NCBI GenBank assembly: GCA_963576475.1
Contig: OY754970.1
Span: 33,730,619 to 33,794,618, forward strand
Reading direction: 5' to 3'
Source: Molanna angustata
Taxonomy: Eukaryota > Arthropoda > Insecta > Trichoptera > Molannidae
Length of the DNA stretch: 64,000 nt
This document shows, piece after piece, positions 11,037-22,893 of the stretch (its first letter is position 1; the number at the start of each line of letters is the position of its first letter). A program made the position numbers and the translations under genes. Below the pieces are notes generated by a model. That model was not told the DNA's origin and searched no databases. It saw nothing but the letters and a program-made list of their open reading frames with translations.

Positions 11037-13110
11037 AATCACGCAATACTCGAGAGCCGTAACACCAAAAGGTAGGTACGCAAATATGTATACTCTTCCA
11101 CAAAACTAAACATCGCTTAAAGCACCGATTGGCCACTGTTCACGTTGAGTTATAGCACAACGTTATAGTTTAAATTTAAAAAATGCCTACATTTATACGA
11201 TAATATACAATGTATAGTGTATAATCCAAAATATATTACGTGAAAATAAGATATTGCTGACGCCAAAAAACCACTCCGTGTTGAACTCCACCATATTTAG
11301 ATATCCCTCAAAAATCGAGTCGGAAGTCCAAGAATAATAAAAAAAAAATAAGAAATATAATGTATAGGTACAAAACAACTTCCACTGTGTTAACGAAAAA
11401 ACTTTGAAATTATTATTATATATTATACAAAACATCTTTGATTATTTAAAATATGAAAACCAAGATAGCTTAATTTTGTTCGTCTAAGAAAATATTTCGT
11501 GAGAAATAGAAAAAGTCTATTTCCCAAACAGCCTGTCATAGATAAAACATCAAAGATTTTTTACACGGTGTAAATGGTTTTGCTCCATTGAAATAAAAAT
11601 AAGTATTCAGTCCTAAAAGATCGGTAAACCACTGAATCGATAGCACCACGGGTTGGATTTAAGTACCCAATTGAACGTGAAATGGCTGTCGTTTGCTTCA
11701 AACACAACCATCAAATATGAACTGAGCTCCCTCAGTATTTTGTCGAACTTCTCAACCAAGAGTATTTCTAAAAGTGCTTCAAATTGTAGATGATACATTG
11801 TTTACATGTAATTTTAGTAAATTTTGTAAAAACGTACTATTTTTACTGTCCACAACTTGTGTCAGAATATAGAATAGTTAAGATTTTCATCATTTTCATC
11901 TTTTTGGTCATTTTCTCAACAGGTATCATATAGGGAGTGCGGACAAAGGAATTTTGTGTCCTGTGTATAGTCCAAAAGTGCATTGACTCAGCTGATTAGC
12001 TTTCCATATACACATTTGTTCATTTCTCCTCGATACTTTCATCTGTCAAATCTTTAAAATGGTATCAATAAAAAAGGTTTTTTAATTTTCGTTTAATAAA
12101 TGTATAAGCACGAACAATTGAAATGTATTTCATAACAATGGATTCAGGGATTGTCAACTATTCAAGAAAAAATGTCCACTAATTTGGTAATGTTGACCAC
12201 AACTCACCCGTTTTGTCAAAATATTAACGAACGCTATTAATAAATTGAAAATATTTTTAGACCAGGAACTGTTAAAAATTGAAATTAAAACGGAATGATG
12301 ATTCGATTTGTAATAGTTAAAATATTTATACATGGAGAGTGTGTGCAGGCATTATAGTATCAGGAAGGCAATTTGCGGTCAAACTCTTTAACTGGTTTAG
12401 AGTGAGATAAGTAAGAGAGGCTGCCACGGCATACCACCCCGTTCAATACTTACCTACAATGCACATATGTATATATATGCATGAACTAGAATGCACCGAG
12501 GGTTTTCAGTGTAATAGGTATACGGATATAAACTCGAAATTACAACGATAACGCTTAGCAACGGTCAGTCAATATTCCACGTTTAACGTTTAAAGCTTTG
12601 GAGAACACGTCTTGTACCACTTACAAAACTTTTCACATTATTATCGAAATCATTAAACAATTATTTAAAAGTTGGATATAAGATAGAAACAAATGAGACA
12701 CAAGCTGGTAATACTACAGATCGAATTCTATGTCATTAGAATATAAGTCGATAAATAACATGGTGGTTGACACGATATAATCTGAATTCATTTTAAATTT
12801 ATAAAATGAAGATATCCATGTTACCAAAAAATGTATTTATGACGATACATGAATGAAAGAGAAAACGCTATTTCGTGACATTTTATTTGAACAAATTCTA
12901 TACAGGACGGACTAGATAAAGTACAAACAATACTTTGAATTCACAATTTCTTCCAACGAACTAGTTTCCAGCCCAGAGAAGCCATAATTTAATGAGAAAT
13001 ACATCATCCCTTGATAGACAAACCCAGAAAGAAGGCTCAGAAGTTAACCAAAGCAACAAAATGTCTTATAATAGCTATAAAAACTTATAATAATATAGAA
13101 TGATTTTTTT
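11037..13110. other. Unassigned AT-rich DNA with repeat fragments
   Basis: No gene. 11925-12230 shares short segments with family A (ending GACCACAACTCACCCGTTTTG). 12960-13040 is a fragment of SINE-3 (CCCAGAGAAGC). Confidence 0.45.
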
Positions 13111-13114
13111 AAAC

Positions 13115-13215
13115 CAGGGGTACAAGTCTGGTGAAGAGGCGGAATCAAAACCATCCATGAAAATGATATGGGTAAACATGGTGTTAATATTGTTGGTTTT
13201 GTTGCAAAATTTAAT
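13115..13215 (+). mobile_element. Family M MITE, degraded copy
   Basis: Starts CCAGGGGTACAAGTCTGGT and continues GGCGGAATCAAAACCATCCATG, matching the left arms of the intact copies at 13874 and 26013. The right arm is only partly left (ATTGTTGGTTTTG). No coding capacity. Confidence 0.55.
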
Positions 13216-13873
13216 ATGACGTAATAAAAAGTGTCAATCTTACTAAATAAAAAATCGGGTGAAGAGAAAACCAGCCACGAAGTCAAAAAGTTTAACAGAT
13301 CCATAATTATCGAATTCGTAACAATAAAATAAATTATTTTTACTAATATGAAATTCGATTTTCCGTCGAGGCATTGCTTGACCAAAATATACAAAGAAGT
13401 GTACTTTTCCTTGTACAAAAATAAGATGCCGGAACAAGGCACCAATGAGAATAGTGACAAAGGATTAATCGATAAACATGGGCGCGCCTGCGGGAACACG
13501 TGACTTCCATCCACTTCGGTCTGGCGATAGCGAGCATTAGCTATTAGCTCTAGGGGCAGCATTACACCACCTACCTACTTACTTCCCTTATAACTTAACT
13601 TTTATCCCGCGACAAAACTTTTACGTCCGACCTTTACACAGTCCCTTCCCGACTCTCTCTGTCTCTCTAGACTTACAGACGTTAACCCAACTTGGATCAC
13701 AGCGTTCAGAACCTATCCCTTTCTACAACCAAAACATCTACTTCACAGTGGAAAATTTAAAAATATACTAAAATATCTCATTATATATACACAAATATAA
13801 ACTTATGTGATAATATGGCGACATGGCAAAATCAATTTATTAAAATATTATATAACTCCCCGATACGAAATCA
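13216..13873. other. Unassigned DNA
   Basis: Contains a 172-codon minus frame (13044-13562) that also runs over the MITE remnant. It has no recognisable domain and I do not accept it as a gene. 13600-13760 is pyrimidine-rich. Confidence 0.4.
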
Positions 13874-14060
13874 GGGGGGCAAGTCTGGTTCAATCGGTGA
13901 AATCAAAACCCTCGTGATTACCCATATCATGGATATAATTATTATATGGAGTTCGACAATATCTTTAGATATCATAGATCTCCATACGATAATAATTATA
14001 TCCATGATATGGGTAATCATTGGGGTTTTGATTTCGCCGGTCGAACCAGACTTGCCCCCC
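13874..14060. mobile_element. Family M MITE, near-perfect foldback
   Basis: 187 bp bounded by GGGGGGCAAGTCTGGT and its reverse complement. The arms stay complementary almost to the centre (GTGATTACCCATATCATGG against its inverse), so a single strand could fold into one long hairpin. Flanking bases are A on both sides, giving no clear longer target duplication. Non-autonomous; mobilising enzyme unknown. Confidence 0.75.
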
Positions 14061-14082
14061 AGACGTCGTATTTATTTAATAT

Positions 14083-14330
14083 GGTTGGTGGTAGAGCGGT
14101 TAGTGCGCTGAGTTAGTAATCTAATGGTCGTGAGTTCAAATCCTTCCTCCACCGATTTTCGTTCACCCACAGCACAAACTTTGATGTTTAATTTTGGGAT
14201 CGTATGAGAATGTATATGTACCTACTTGTTTCAAGGACATACTCATTTTTTTAAATACCTTTTTCCCTCTGCATCCAGCAAACTGGATAATGTCGTCAGA
14301 CCATCTTTTATGGATCACGTTTAAATGCAA
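14083..14330 (+). mobile_element. SINE-1, tRNA-headed
   Basis: Head has an A box (TGGTAGAGCGGTTAGTGCG) and a B box (GAGTTCAAATCC). The middle folds like an anticodon arm with loop TTAGTAA, anticodon AGT (threonine-like). A body with GTATATGTACCTACTTG and AAGGACATACTCATTT follows. Same family as 27150-27306, 31975-32170 and 38850-39009. It starts 22 bp after a family M MITE. Confidence 0.75.
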
Positions 14331-15229
14331 TGAAAAGCACACGACATTGTTATTGTTTTATTAAAAAACAATCTATGGATTTACATAACAAAAACCGTGT
14401 ATTAGGGTAAGAAAATAGTCTTGGCAAAATTTGAAATATGTGAGGTATATCTGCACATCTCAGTGAGTGAAGAAATATAAGAATGCGCTTTCCAACATGG
14501 TATATAATAATATATGATTTGTTAAAGTGCTGTGGTCTGTCAGTATTTGTGTAATTATAACTCGGACTAGTTACAATTTCACAAATACTGTCAGACAAAC
14601 AACCAATACAAAAACAAGGCGATCAATGATTGAAGTACCTACCCATGCATCACGCATCACAATTTTCTAGGGCGATACACATTATCGAGCAATGCATATA
14701 ACGGACATAATAATAATAATGATAATGATGTACATAGTATATAAATATATAAATAGACATCAGCAAATGTGGTAAATATGAATAGAGACAGTAAGTTGTT
14801 AATTACCATCATACATAACTGAACATAGACAGGACCGGTCGAGCATGACACGAACTACGGAACAAGGAACCGATGTACAGCATCTAACTTTGTATAGGTA
14901 TCTATAGTTGACAATATGTCCAATTCAGAAACTTTTTGAACTAAAATGAAACGTTCTAAAATTTTAGGAATAAGGTCATTGGAACATAATTTCGAATTCT
15001 GTGACAGACGTTGTTCCTAAAACTAAAATCTACAAAATTAGTGCACGGTAGATAATAAATTGAACTCAAATTGTCTATGGTGCAGACTACGCATGCGTAC
15101 TGCACACTGAAAGGCCACGTTTATTTATGTCATGTCTACGTAATGTCGACTAACCTAACATTTCAATTGATCTTCACAGATATTCTTAGGTTTTTATTTT
15201 CAGCGCAACACGTGTAAATTATTTATATA
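14331..15229. other. Unassigned AT-rich DNA
   Basis: No gene or repeat recognised. The short minus frames here have no family resemblance. Confidence 0.45.
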
Positions 15230-15345
15230 ACTTTTTGTACATGATATAAACAAATATAATGCACACTGGCGGGCTTAATGTCATTAGGCAATAAGCCCGC
15301 CAAAATTAACAATTTTATTTGTTTATATACATAACGGATGTCTTC
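15230..15345. repeat. Inverted pair of family T tails
   Basis: TGGCGGGCTTA at about 15267 and TAAGCCCGCCA at about 15291 are perfect inverses. The symmetry continues more loosely into ATATAAACAAAT on both sides. The TTAGGCAATAAGCCCGCC core matches the hairpin tail of family T. Confidence 0.5.
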
Positions 15346-15499
15346 AACTTCTGAAATTATCCTGGATATGAACTTGGGTGTGAACTAAAATTCAGAACGT
15401 TTTGACAGTTGATTTGACTAAAATGTGGTTATAAAAAACGTTCCTTAAAAATATAGAATCGGACGTAATATAACATAAAAAGGATTTAATACTATTAGA

Positions 15500-15850
15500 T
15501 AATGGGTAACGAGGACTCGATATATCACAAAAACTGTAATGGACAAAAAATCTCAAAAAAATATATAAATAACTGTATTCACACGTCTGTGGCAATGCCT
15601 GTAGTATAAGAAATATGATTGTCATCATTAATTATTCGCAATGAGGACTCCATTTGCATCATGCATCACAATAACTGCAACGAAAAGATATCGCAAAATG
15701 AAAAAAAAATCACTAAATAACTGCAATAGATATTTGAAACCATGACTATGTTTATAACAATATGGGAAATATGATTGAGAATGAGAGCTCATCACAGGTT
15801 TATCACAATAACTGTAATGGATAAATGAATTGACACTATATGTATACTAA
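15500..15850 (+). repeat. Degenerate tandem repeat, about 140-bp unit, three copies
   Basis: Each unit has a variant of GAGGACTC followed by ATCACAATAACTGYAAYGGA and an AT-rich spacer (near 15510, 15643 and 15790). Heavily diverged, no coding. Confidence 0.45.
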
Positions 15851-16435
15851 CTGAATTAGGCTGTCTGGAACGATAACTATAGAAAATTTTATCGTTATTA
15901 GAATATTGACTACCCTACCGTATTCCTGGCTCTTTTCCACGCGATTTCTCGTAATACAAAATACGGTTGCTACACGAACAATTTAAAAAGTAGATAGGCT
16001 GGCCAACTATTTACAAGATTTTTTAGATATCCTGTTCACCTTCATTCCCTGAGCCTTGTCTACTTTCTTGTTTTTTATTGAAATATGGAGTAATAGTTTT
16101 TTTTTCGGACCTGTTTCTTTACATATTGATATTGCAATTTTACGATTTTACTCTTTTTTTATTGGATATTTTTTGATCATTCAAACCGACAATAATTATT
16201 AAGATGGAAAACAATACATTAAATAACATACGTCATACAGATGTAAATATTAATGGTTAGAAAATTTACAGAATTAGACATCGTAGCACTCGTGACATTA
16301 ACGAGGTTACATAATTTCGTAACTTTAAACCCACGTCATAATTATTATGTCCCGATCAAGTTTTAGTATTTTTGATTACATTGGTGTTAATATTGGATCA
16401 AGTATTAAATAGTATGATTCACAAAAGCTAAATGG
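15851..16435. other. Unassigned AT-rich DNA
   Basis: No recognisable feature. Confidence 0.5.
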
Positions 16436-16975
16436 GTCTTTATGAGGAGTTATGAATTCGCAATTTTCAAGCTTACTTTTTAAGTATTATCATGCAGAGA
16501 TTGTATTCTAAAAGTTTCATCACAATGTGTATGTGTGTCTGTGTGCTGTGTATTTTGTGATATATTATGTAGGTACGGCGTGTTTATTCTACTTAATCGA
16601 TTATAGACTAAAGTATTCATTCGATATATTCCATATTTTGCAAATTTGTATATCTAATACTCGCTTAGACCTCATTAGATTTTTAAAGATATGTGTTTAG
16701 TGCTTCTTAATTTTTTTAACAGTCAAATATTTAAAAGTGACCCCAAGCTCAGGAAATTTAACATTTGATATTTTATTTTCTAATTGCTAAAAGGCGCAAC
16801 ACTTACAAAAAATGGCATTGAAGAATAAAAAAGAAATATTTAAATCAAAAATAATTTAACCAACTCATTTCATGAAAATGCTACAAATTTTCCTTACAAA
16901 GATTTAATATTTTGTAGTTACTTGATGGTGAGGAGTATAGCGTTGGCCACAACTCATTCGTTTACAACTTGCAAA
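16436..16975 (+). repeat. Dispersed repeat family A, copy 4
   Basis: Begins GAGGAGTTATGAATTCGCA and follows the copy at 1-516 nearly segment by segment, ending GCGTTGGCCACAACTCATTCG. The TATA cassette of the 3305-3700 copy is absent. Confidence 0.7.
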
Positions 16976-18000
16976 AAAATTTAGCAAATTAAGAACTATA
17001 CTGGTGTTAGTAAATTTTCAATTAAATAAATATTGAGGCTGCATACCGCGATAACAGAACTATTAAACGTTAATAATATATTTGTAAACGTGTCAAAAAT
17101 TACAATTTTATTGATAAGTAATTGTGGTATACATATTATTGAACCTGATGGAACATAACACATCTAATCTACAAAAGTAATCGAATAATTTTTGTCGTCA
17201 AAGCGTTCATGGAATGGGATACAATAATGAAGTAAAAACAGTATAAAATCAGACAGTCCAAACGCTGGTCTAAAACATGTTTAATTTTATGACAAAAGTA
17301 ACTCAGTCATCAGAGAGGAAAAATGGATGCTCTCAAAATCCGGTCGTATGCGATTAAACTTTGTCTGTAAGCCATAAGGAAAACTGAATGCAAAATTTGA
17401 TCGATTATACTATTGTTTGTCTCGAAAACATATTTCCAAACAGCACATATGAGTTTAAAAACAACTTTTGTAGTTCTGATCTGTTAACTATAGACCGAAA
17501 AAGCCCGTCTTATGAATGACCAAGGTTCTCAATCCCGTATTTAAACCTTTTATTACAATTTATTTTGGAGCTGCACTGGTTGAGGTGTCAAGATGGACTG
17601 TAAATTTTGCTTGGTGATCTTTAAGGCTCTGCATAAGTTCCACACTTCAACCAAGAACCGCGTAAAAATGTGCCATTTAAAATAATGTTTTGTTGATGTC
17701 GCCTGGATCACGAATAATCGATTCCTTCAGGAAACAGGATGGAGACTATAAAGAGGTTTTTTGTAAAAATGGTTTTAGTGTAAATGGATCTATTGAGTGA
17801 AATAAATTACTCTCTGACAGGTGGAGGACAACCTTAAAAACTTCAGTAAATTTATTAAGACTACATTGCTTTGCATGGTCAATAGTTAGCAAGAGAGTCC
17901 TTGGAATGATCTTGAGGGTTTATACCGGTGCTACATACATACATTATTATTCATATTTTCCTTTCATACATATAGATAGATCTTCTTCTATACCTATTTA
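16976..18000. other. Unassigned DNA, possibly decayed mobile element
   Basis: 17290-17930 is less AT-rich than its flanks and gives scattered short readable pieces in several frames, but no family is recognised and stops are frequent. It may be an old transposon body. Confidence 0.3.
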
Positions 18001-18500
18001 TTTTTATAGCAAGTGTAAATAAATGCAGCTTTATTGCCATACGACAATCTCTTCCAGCCTACCCAAGCTACTCAAAAGTCAATTCTGGACAATAGAATTT
18101 AGTGACTTAGAAAAAATACTGATCATAGCGATAAGGAAAGGAAGGAGAGAATCGAAAGATGGAGAAAGAATATTCAGGAACTATTTGACATAGTTTTTTT
18201 TAGTTTTCCTTGAATTATTTGTATGGATTGAGATGGCGCAACTTAATCACTTGGGTCATGTTATGGTATAGCTGATTGTGCTTGAAATGAAGAGCTTAAA
18301 ACTTCTGCAGTGTGAATGGAGATAGCAAGTTTGGTACGTTCAGCAGATCGAAGAGGTAGACCGTATTTAGATATTGTGGTGAATGGGTGATAAAAATAAT
18401 TGTATAAAAAAACAATGACAATAGATGAATGTTACGACGATCTCGTATCTTTGGCTTTCTCGTATCTAAATATATTATTTATATTTCAATCTTCTTTAGA
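18001..18500 (+). pseudogene. Possible LINE C-terminal remnant and family T tail piece
   Basis: 18020-18060 has a diverged minus-strand family T tail (CTTTATTGCCATACGACAA). 18230-18450 reads, with stops, as HLGHVM... and then RSRRGRPYLD, resembling the basic tail of non-LTR retrotransposon proteins. Weak. Confidence 0.25.
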
Positions 18501-18639
18501 CGAAGATTGACTTTTATCGAGGACTTTTATTTACACTATGCTTAGTGCGGCTCAGAAGAGAGATCGTATTCTTCAATTCTTCCGTGTGGGGAACGAGTTG
18601 ATTTAGGTAATAATATGCAATATAGGTACAGTCACCCCG

Positions 18640-19000
18640 ATGCATATACGAGTCTCGTACCTTCCCTTTCCGCCGCCACCTTCCGTCTCGCCCTGCCAAG
18701 GCGAGTTCAACAGTTTCGCGAGCCAGAGGAATGAATGCCAAGTAGTGGATGTACATATGTAATAATAAGATTGTGAGGGAACGCAGCGGGGAGGAGGGAC
18801 ATCAGCTCACTGACCTCACCGCATCGCATATTTCCTACTTTCTCTACACCATCCTTCGTCTATATTCCCGTATTCAGTTTGAATGACAGACACTCGTCGT
18901 GCCGTCAACGTCGTAGCGTGCCCCTTGCACTCGGAAGATCGCAATCGGGAGATCGATTAAAGAACGGAAAATCTCATGTGAACCGCTACACAAAGTTCAA
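18640..19000. promoter_or_regulatory. GC-rich island 4
   Basis: CpG-rich patches at 18660-18720 and 18880-18960 in an AT-rich background, with mirrored words around GATCGCAATCGGGAGATCGATT. No open frame of note. Could be a promoter or enhancer of a gene outside the window; unproven. Confidence 0.25.
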
Positions 19001-19162
19001 GAACTAAGTTCCTATTCGACGTCCAATTCAGAAATGGTAAAAATAACGGAAAAAGCCACGAGTAATATAATATACCAGCAAAATGCCTTTCAGGTGACAG
19101 TGCTTGATTGGTATTGTTTTATATCTGTTGGTATTGGTATTTATATATTTATATATTATTTT

Positions 19163-19312
19163 TCGGGCAACTAACAGGTACTATGTCAAATATTGATTAA
19201 ACACGCACCCAATAACAAGTTGCCACATTCTTGAGACTTACGATATTAGTCGTCTCACAGATACAGACTGAAAACACAATTAAAAACTGTGTCTCCACCG
19301 GGAATCGAATAA
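19163..19312 (-). mobile_element. SINE-2, head truncated
   Basis: Minus strand matches the copy at 47257-47490 from the B-box region (GGGAATCGAA on plus) through AAGTCTCNAGAATGTGGCAAC to the CTGTTAGTTGCCCG end. The A-box side is missing, replaced by unrelated AT-rich DNA. Confidence 0.65.
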
Positions 19313-19639
19313 TTTATATCCGTTAATTTCTTCTCTATGATTTCATCTGCACAATTTTTCAAAATACTCTCACGGTCTGGAAAATCGAGGTGTTTTTATA
19401 TTTTTTGAACTTTTGATACAATGAAAATACACTCTTCAAAAATACATTCAAGAATTGTCAAAATTAAATGACAAAAAATATGGTCTGCTATATTATCAAT
19501 GTGAAATAAATTTCATATTTGTATGAAAATTGTATATAACAGAATTAAAATAGGCTTCTATATAGGAAAATTGAGTGATCAACTTCATATTGATATTGTA
19601 TGTATTTCTATAGACAAAGGAATTTTTTTATTTTTTTAC

Positions 19640-19960
19640 TTCTATCTTCCTCGAAGGGTAGGAAGTGAGAACCGAACACCGCATCTTGACACATACATCG
19701 TCTCATCAACATTGATAGAGTGATTCATACATGCTCATCTTGCTAGTAATGCAAATTTTATACATAAATTCCTCAACAGGTATCACGTAGAAAGATCAAA
19801 CTATGAGTTTAGAGACAATGTTTTTGTGTGAATGGTGTATAGTGAAAACTTTTGTCATTTCAAGAAGAAAAAAATCAAGAAGACCTTTCAAGAAGAAAAA
19901 ATGTACACTTACTATGTAGTGGAGAGTTTAGTGTTGGCAACAACCCACTCGTTTATATAA
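19640..19960 (-). pseudogene. LINE tail fragment plus family A piece
   Basis: 19660-19730 on the minus strand matches the end of the RTE-like protein relic at 37850-37940 (CTTCCTCGAAGGGTAGGA, then AACCGAACACCGCATCTTG). 19780-19960 shares the family A ending GTTGGCAACAACCCACTCG. Confidence 0.45.
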
Positions 19961-20049
19961 TATTATGCTTGTGGCGAAAAGTTGAATATTGAGAACTGAC
20001 ACATTATATTGATAAAAACCATACACCATGGATTCGGCTTGCAGGAAGC

Positions 20050-20103
20050 AAATAATTCATAATGATGGGCTTTTAGTAAAAAGCCCATCATTATGAATTA
20101 TTT
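20050..20103. other. Perfect 25-bp inverted repeat with 4-base loop
   Basis: Positions 20050-20074 are exactly complementary to 20079-20103, loop AGTA. The stem includes the GATGGGCTTTT / AAAAGCCCATC core and is A+T-rich outside it. Flanking GC/GC extend it across one bulge. No similar copy seen elsewhere in the window. Confidence 0.8.
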
Positions 20104-20251
20104 AGCACATTCTATATTGTTTTAAGGCTATCCACTCGTCTACGAGTGATCCTAAATATTAAGCACATTGCTAAGTACAAAAAATATTCTTTTAGTCATA
20201 AACAAGTTATATAATCTTAACTATATTTCATAAACAAACCAGTGAGTTGTG

Positions 20252-20478
20252 TCCCTAATGGGGTAGTCGGAGAGAAACGAACGCCACATTTTATTTTAAC
20301 TTGGCATGCATGCATCGCCTCATCAACATTCATACATTGTCCTATACATGTCATGCTCGTCTGTTATTCAAGCTTCTTACATTTCTCTATTTCAGAATGT
20401 CGTTTACATGGTCGTGCCATCCTTTACTTGGACGATCATGACCTCTCATTTAGTTCCTATCCCTGCAAACAAATCTGC
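20252..20478 (-). pseudogene. RTE-like LINE C-terminal fragment
   Basis: Reverse complement matches 37750-37940 of the other RTE-like relic almost base for base in places (ATGGTCGTGCCATCCTTT on the plus strand here; CATCAACATTCATACA). It would encode the basic GRPRKGWHDHV-type tail. Truncated and out of frame; lies just upstream of the LINE at 20590. Confidence 0.6.
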
Positions 20479-20589
20479 CATATAAATATTTACAACGTCT
20501 GTATCCATTTTAAATAAAACATCAACACAAGCAACATCGACGTCAAAGCACTAACTGTCTAGTGTTTGTTACGTTGCATATTATCTTTG

Positions 20590-22893
20590 AAATTCGGCTT
20601 TGAAATATGATATAATTCAATTGTCTAACTTAAAAATGAATGGAGGGTCCTCCATATGTATAAAACTCTTTAAACAGGCTGACTATAAGTTGATTAATAG
20701 CAAGCTTAAAAACATTGACTGGTCAGCTGTAATCGACTGTGATGATGTGAATTTAGCCACTGATAACTTTTACTCAAATGTACATAAAGTGATTGACAAT
20801 ATGATTCCAACAAAAATTATACACCAACACAAATATCCAATATGGTTCCATTCGTCACTAATAAAATTAGAAAAGGAGAAATTAAAATATCATAAGAGGT
20901 GGAAGCAATCTCACAATCCTCTAGATTATCAAACTTTCGCTCTTCTCCGTAAAAGACAAAAAGGAATGTCAATTAATGCTAGGGAAAAGTATTTCAATAG
21001 TACTGAAAACTCCATTCAATCAAACGTCAAAAAATTCTGGTTTTATGTTAAATCAAAGAAACGTAATGCTAACTCATTTCAGTGTTTAATTAATGGTGAT
21101 CGTACTGCTCAAAGTATACAGGAATCTGCATATTTCTTGTCAGATTACTTTGCCTCTGTTTTCAATACAGTCGATTCTTCTACACCATATTGTAGTGAGG
21201 AGGTTGCAGGGTGTCAAACTATAGCAAATATACACTTAGACATAACAACAGTATCTAAACACCTAAGTTCAATCGACATAAGAAAGAGTCAGGGCAGTGA
21301 TGATTTACCAGGCATATTCTTGAAGTACTGTGCCAGCTCCTTAACCATCCCAATTTATCATATTTTTAAAAAGTCACTATCCAACGGTACATTTCCTGAT
21401 AAATGGAAACAGGCATTAGTTACTCCTATACCTAAGAGTGGGAACCTGAAAGATGTTTCAAATTACCGACCAGTTTCCAAATTGCCCATTTTGAGTAAAC
21501 TCTTGGAAAAGATCGTGTACGATCAAATGTACTTTGCGGTCAAACTCCATTTAGATCCTAAACAACATGGTTTTGTTAGGGGACGTTCTACTAATACAAA
21601 TTTAAATGTCTTTCTAAACGAAATTCATGACAACCTTGATAACAAAAGACAAACTGACGCAATATATACAGACTACTCAAAAGCCTTTGATAAAGTGGAC
21701 CATCTAATTCTGACTAAGAAACTAAAACTTTTGGGTATTCACGGTGATCTTCTTAGGTGGCTAAAATCATACCTTATTAATAGAAGCCAAATAGTAGAGT
21801 ACGGTGGTCATCTATCGTCTGCAACACAGGTGCCATCGGGTGTACCTCAAGGTTCCCATTTGGGGCCTCTCTTATTTAATATTTACATACATGACATTGG
21901 ATTATGCTTCAGGAACAGTAATTACATATTATACGCTGACGATATGAAAATCTACAAAACTGTTATAGACATTACTGACTGTGAGGACTTGCAACTTGAC
22001 CTTGATAGACTAACTTCTTATTGTGTCTCGAATAAGCTGTTACTAAATGTAAAAAAATGTCACTCCATTACACTCTCTAGGAAAAAGAGTACAATACAAT
22101 ACACATACACAATCAATAGGGAGGCGATTGATAAGAAATCAGACTGTAGAGACTTAGGTATACAACTGGACAGTAAACTTTTATTTGACAAACACATTGA
22201 CACAATTACACTGAAAGCTTATAAAATGTTGGGATTCCTGATGAGAGTATGCAAACCATTCACACAAGTGAAAACATTTATCTTACTATATAACACAATT
22301 GTTAGAAGTCAATTGGAACATGCATCAGTCATCTGGAATCCACAATATAATATTTATATTAACAATATAGAACGAATACAACAAATATTTTTGAAACATA
22401 TGAAGTACAAATTTGGTAATAACTACAAACATGAATTGCAGACTTTACAGACAAGACGAAGGACCTCAGACTTAATGTACCTTTATGACATAATAAACTT
22501 CAATATTGACTGTACAGACCTTCTGAAAATTATTAACTTCAACATACCAAACAGACGAACAAGACACACCTCAACGTTCTTTTTAGACAAAAAAAACACT
22601 AATGCCGCTCAAAATTCGCCATTGTACCGATGCCTTACCACGTATAATAATTTGGAAAAGATCAGGTCCGTGGACATATTCTGTATGTCCAGGACTCTTT
22701 TCAGGAGCCACGTTAGACAGGAATAATATTTATTTTTTATTACCAGTAGTGAGTACAATGCACCATGAAATCAAAGGTGGGCTGATTAAGTTACAATTAC
22801 TTATGTTGCTTACAATTACTTATGTTATATTTGTTTAAAAAAATATTATTGTACGTTGCCCATTTTTTCAAATAAAATAAAAAAAAAAAAATA
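20590..22893 (+). mobile_element. Non-LTR retrotransposon (LINE), 5'-truncated
   Basis: One element with an uninterrupted reverse transcriptase frame (20600-22726), a short 3' UTR and an A-rich end (22868-22893). The endonuclease domain expected upstream is absent: unrelated sequence, including another LINE fragment, lies directly before it. 5' truncation during target-primed reverse transcription explains this. No target duplication could be fixed by eye. Confidence 0.85.
20600..22726 (+). CDS. LINE reverse transcriptase (5'-truncated ORF2-type protein)
   Basis: Encodes about 708 residues without a stop; the first ATG is codon 13 (20636). RT signatures appear in order: SYNR-type finger (VSNYRPVSKLP, about residues 286-296), QHGFVRGRST (322-331), motif A TDYSKAFDKV (357-366), motif B PSGVPQGSHLGPLLFNIYI (412-430) and catalytic YADD (445-448). 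The N-terminal 220 residues match the linker between endonuclease and RT in this class; the endonuclease itself is missing. The protein copies element RNA into DNA at a nicked target. The clade is probably in the CR1/Jockey group, which I cannot settle without alignment. The intact frame suggests a fairly recent insertion, but without the endonuclease the copy cannot be autonomous. Confidence 0.85.
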   Translation: MKYDIIQLSNLKMNGGSSICIKLFKQADYKLINSKLKNIDWSAVIDCDDVNLATDNFYSNVHKVIDNMIPTKIIHQHKYPIWFHSSLIKLEKEKLKYHKRWKQSHNPLDYQTFALLRKRQKGMSINAREKYFNSTENSIQSNVKKFWFYVKSKKRNANSFQCLINGDRTAQSIQESAYFLSDYFASVFNTVDSSTPYCSEEVAGCQTIANIHLDITTVSKHLSSIDIRKSQGSDDLPGIFLKYCASSLTIPIYHIFKKSLSNGTFPDKWKQALVTPIPKSGNLKDVSNYRPVSKLPILSKLLEKIVYDQMYFAVKLHLDPKQHGFVRGRSTNTNLNVFLNEIHDNLDNKRQTDAIYTDYSKAFDKVDHLILTKKLKLLGIHGDLLRWLKSYLINRSQIVEYGGHLSSATQVPSGVPQGSHLGPLLFNIYIHDIGLCFRNSNYILYADDMKIYKTVIDITDCEDLQLDLDRLTSYCVSNKLLLNVKKCHSITLSRKKSTIQYTYTINREAIDKKSDCRDLGIQLDSKLLFDKHIDTITLKAYKMLGFLMRVCKPFTQVKTFILLYNTIVRSQLEHASVIWNPQYNIYINNIERIQQIFLKHMKYKFGNNYKHELQTLQTRRRTSDLMYLYDIINFNIDCTDLLKIINFNIPNRRTRHTSTFFLDKKNTNAAQNSPLYRCLTTYNNLEKIRSVDIFCMSRTLFRSHVRQE

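Noticed and set aside
13044..13562. 172-codon minus-strand frame
   Set aside because: It runs through a MITE remnant, is hydrophobic from AT-rich composition and shows no domain; shorter frames overlap it in other phases.
14083..14160. tRNA-Thr (AGT) gene
   Set aside because: The A and B boxes and anticodon loop are the head of a multi-copy SINE; the acceptor stem does not close and a SINE body follows.
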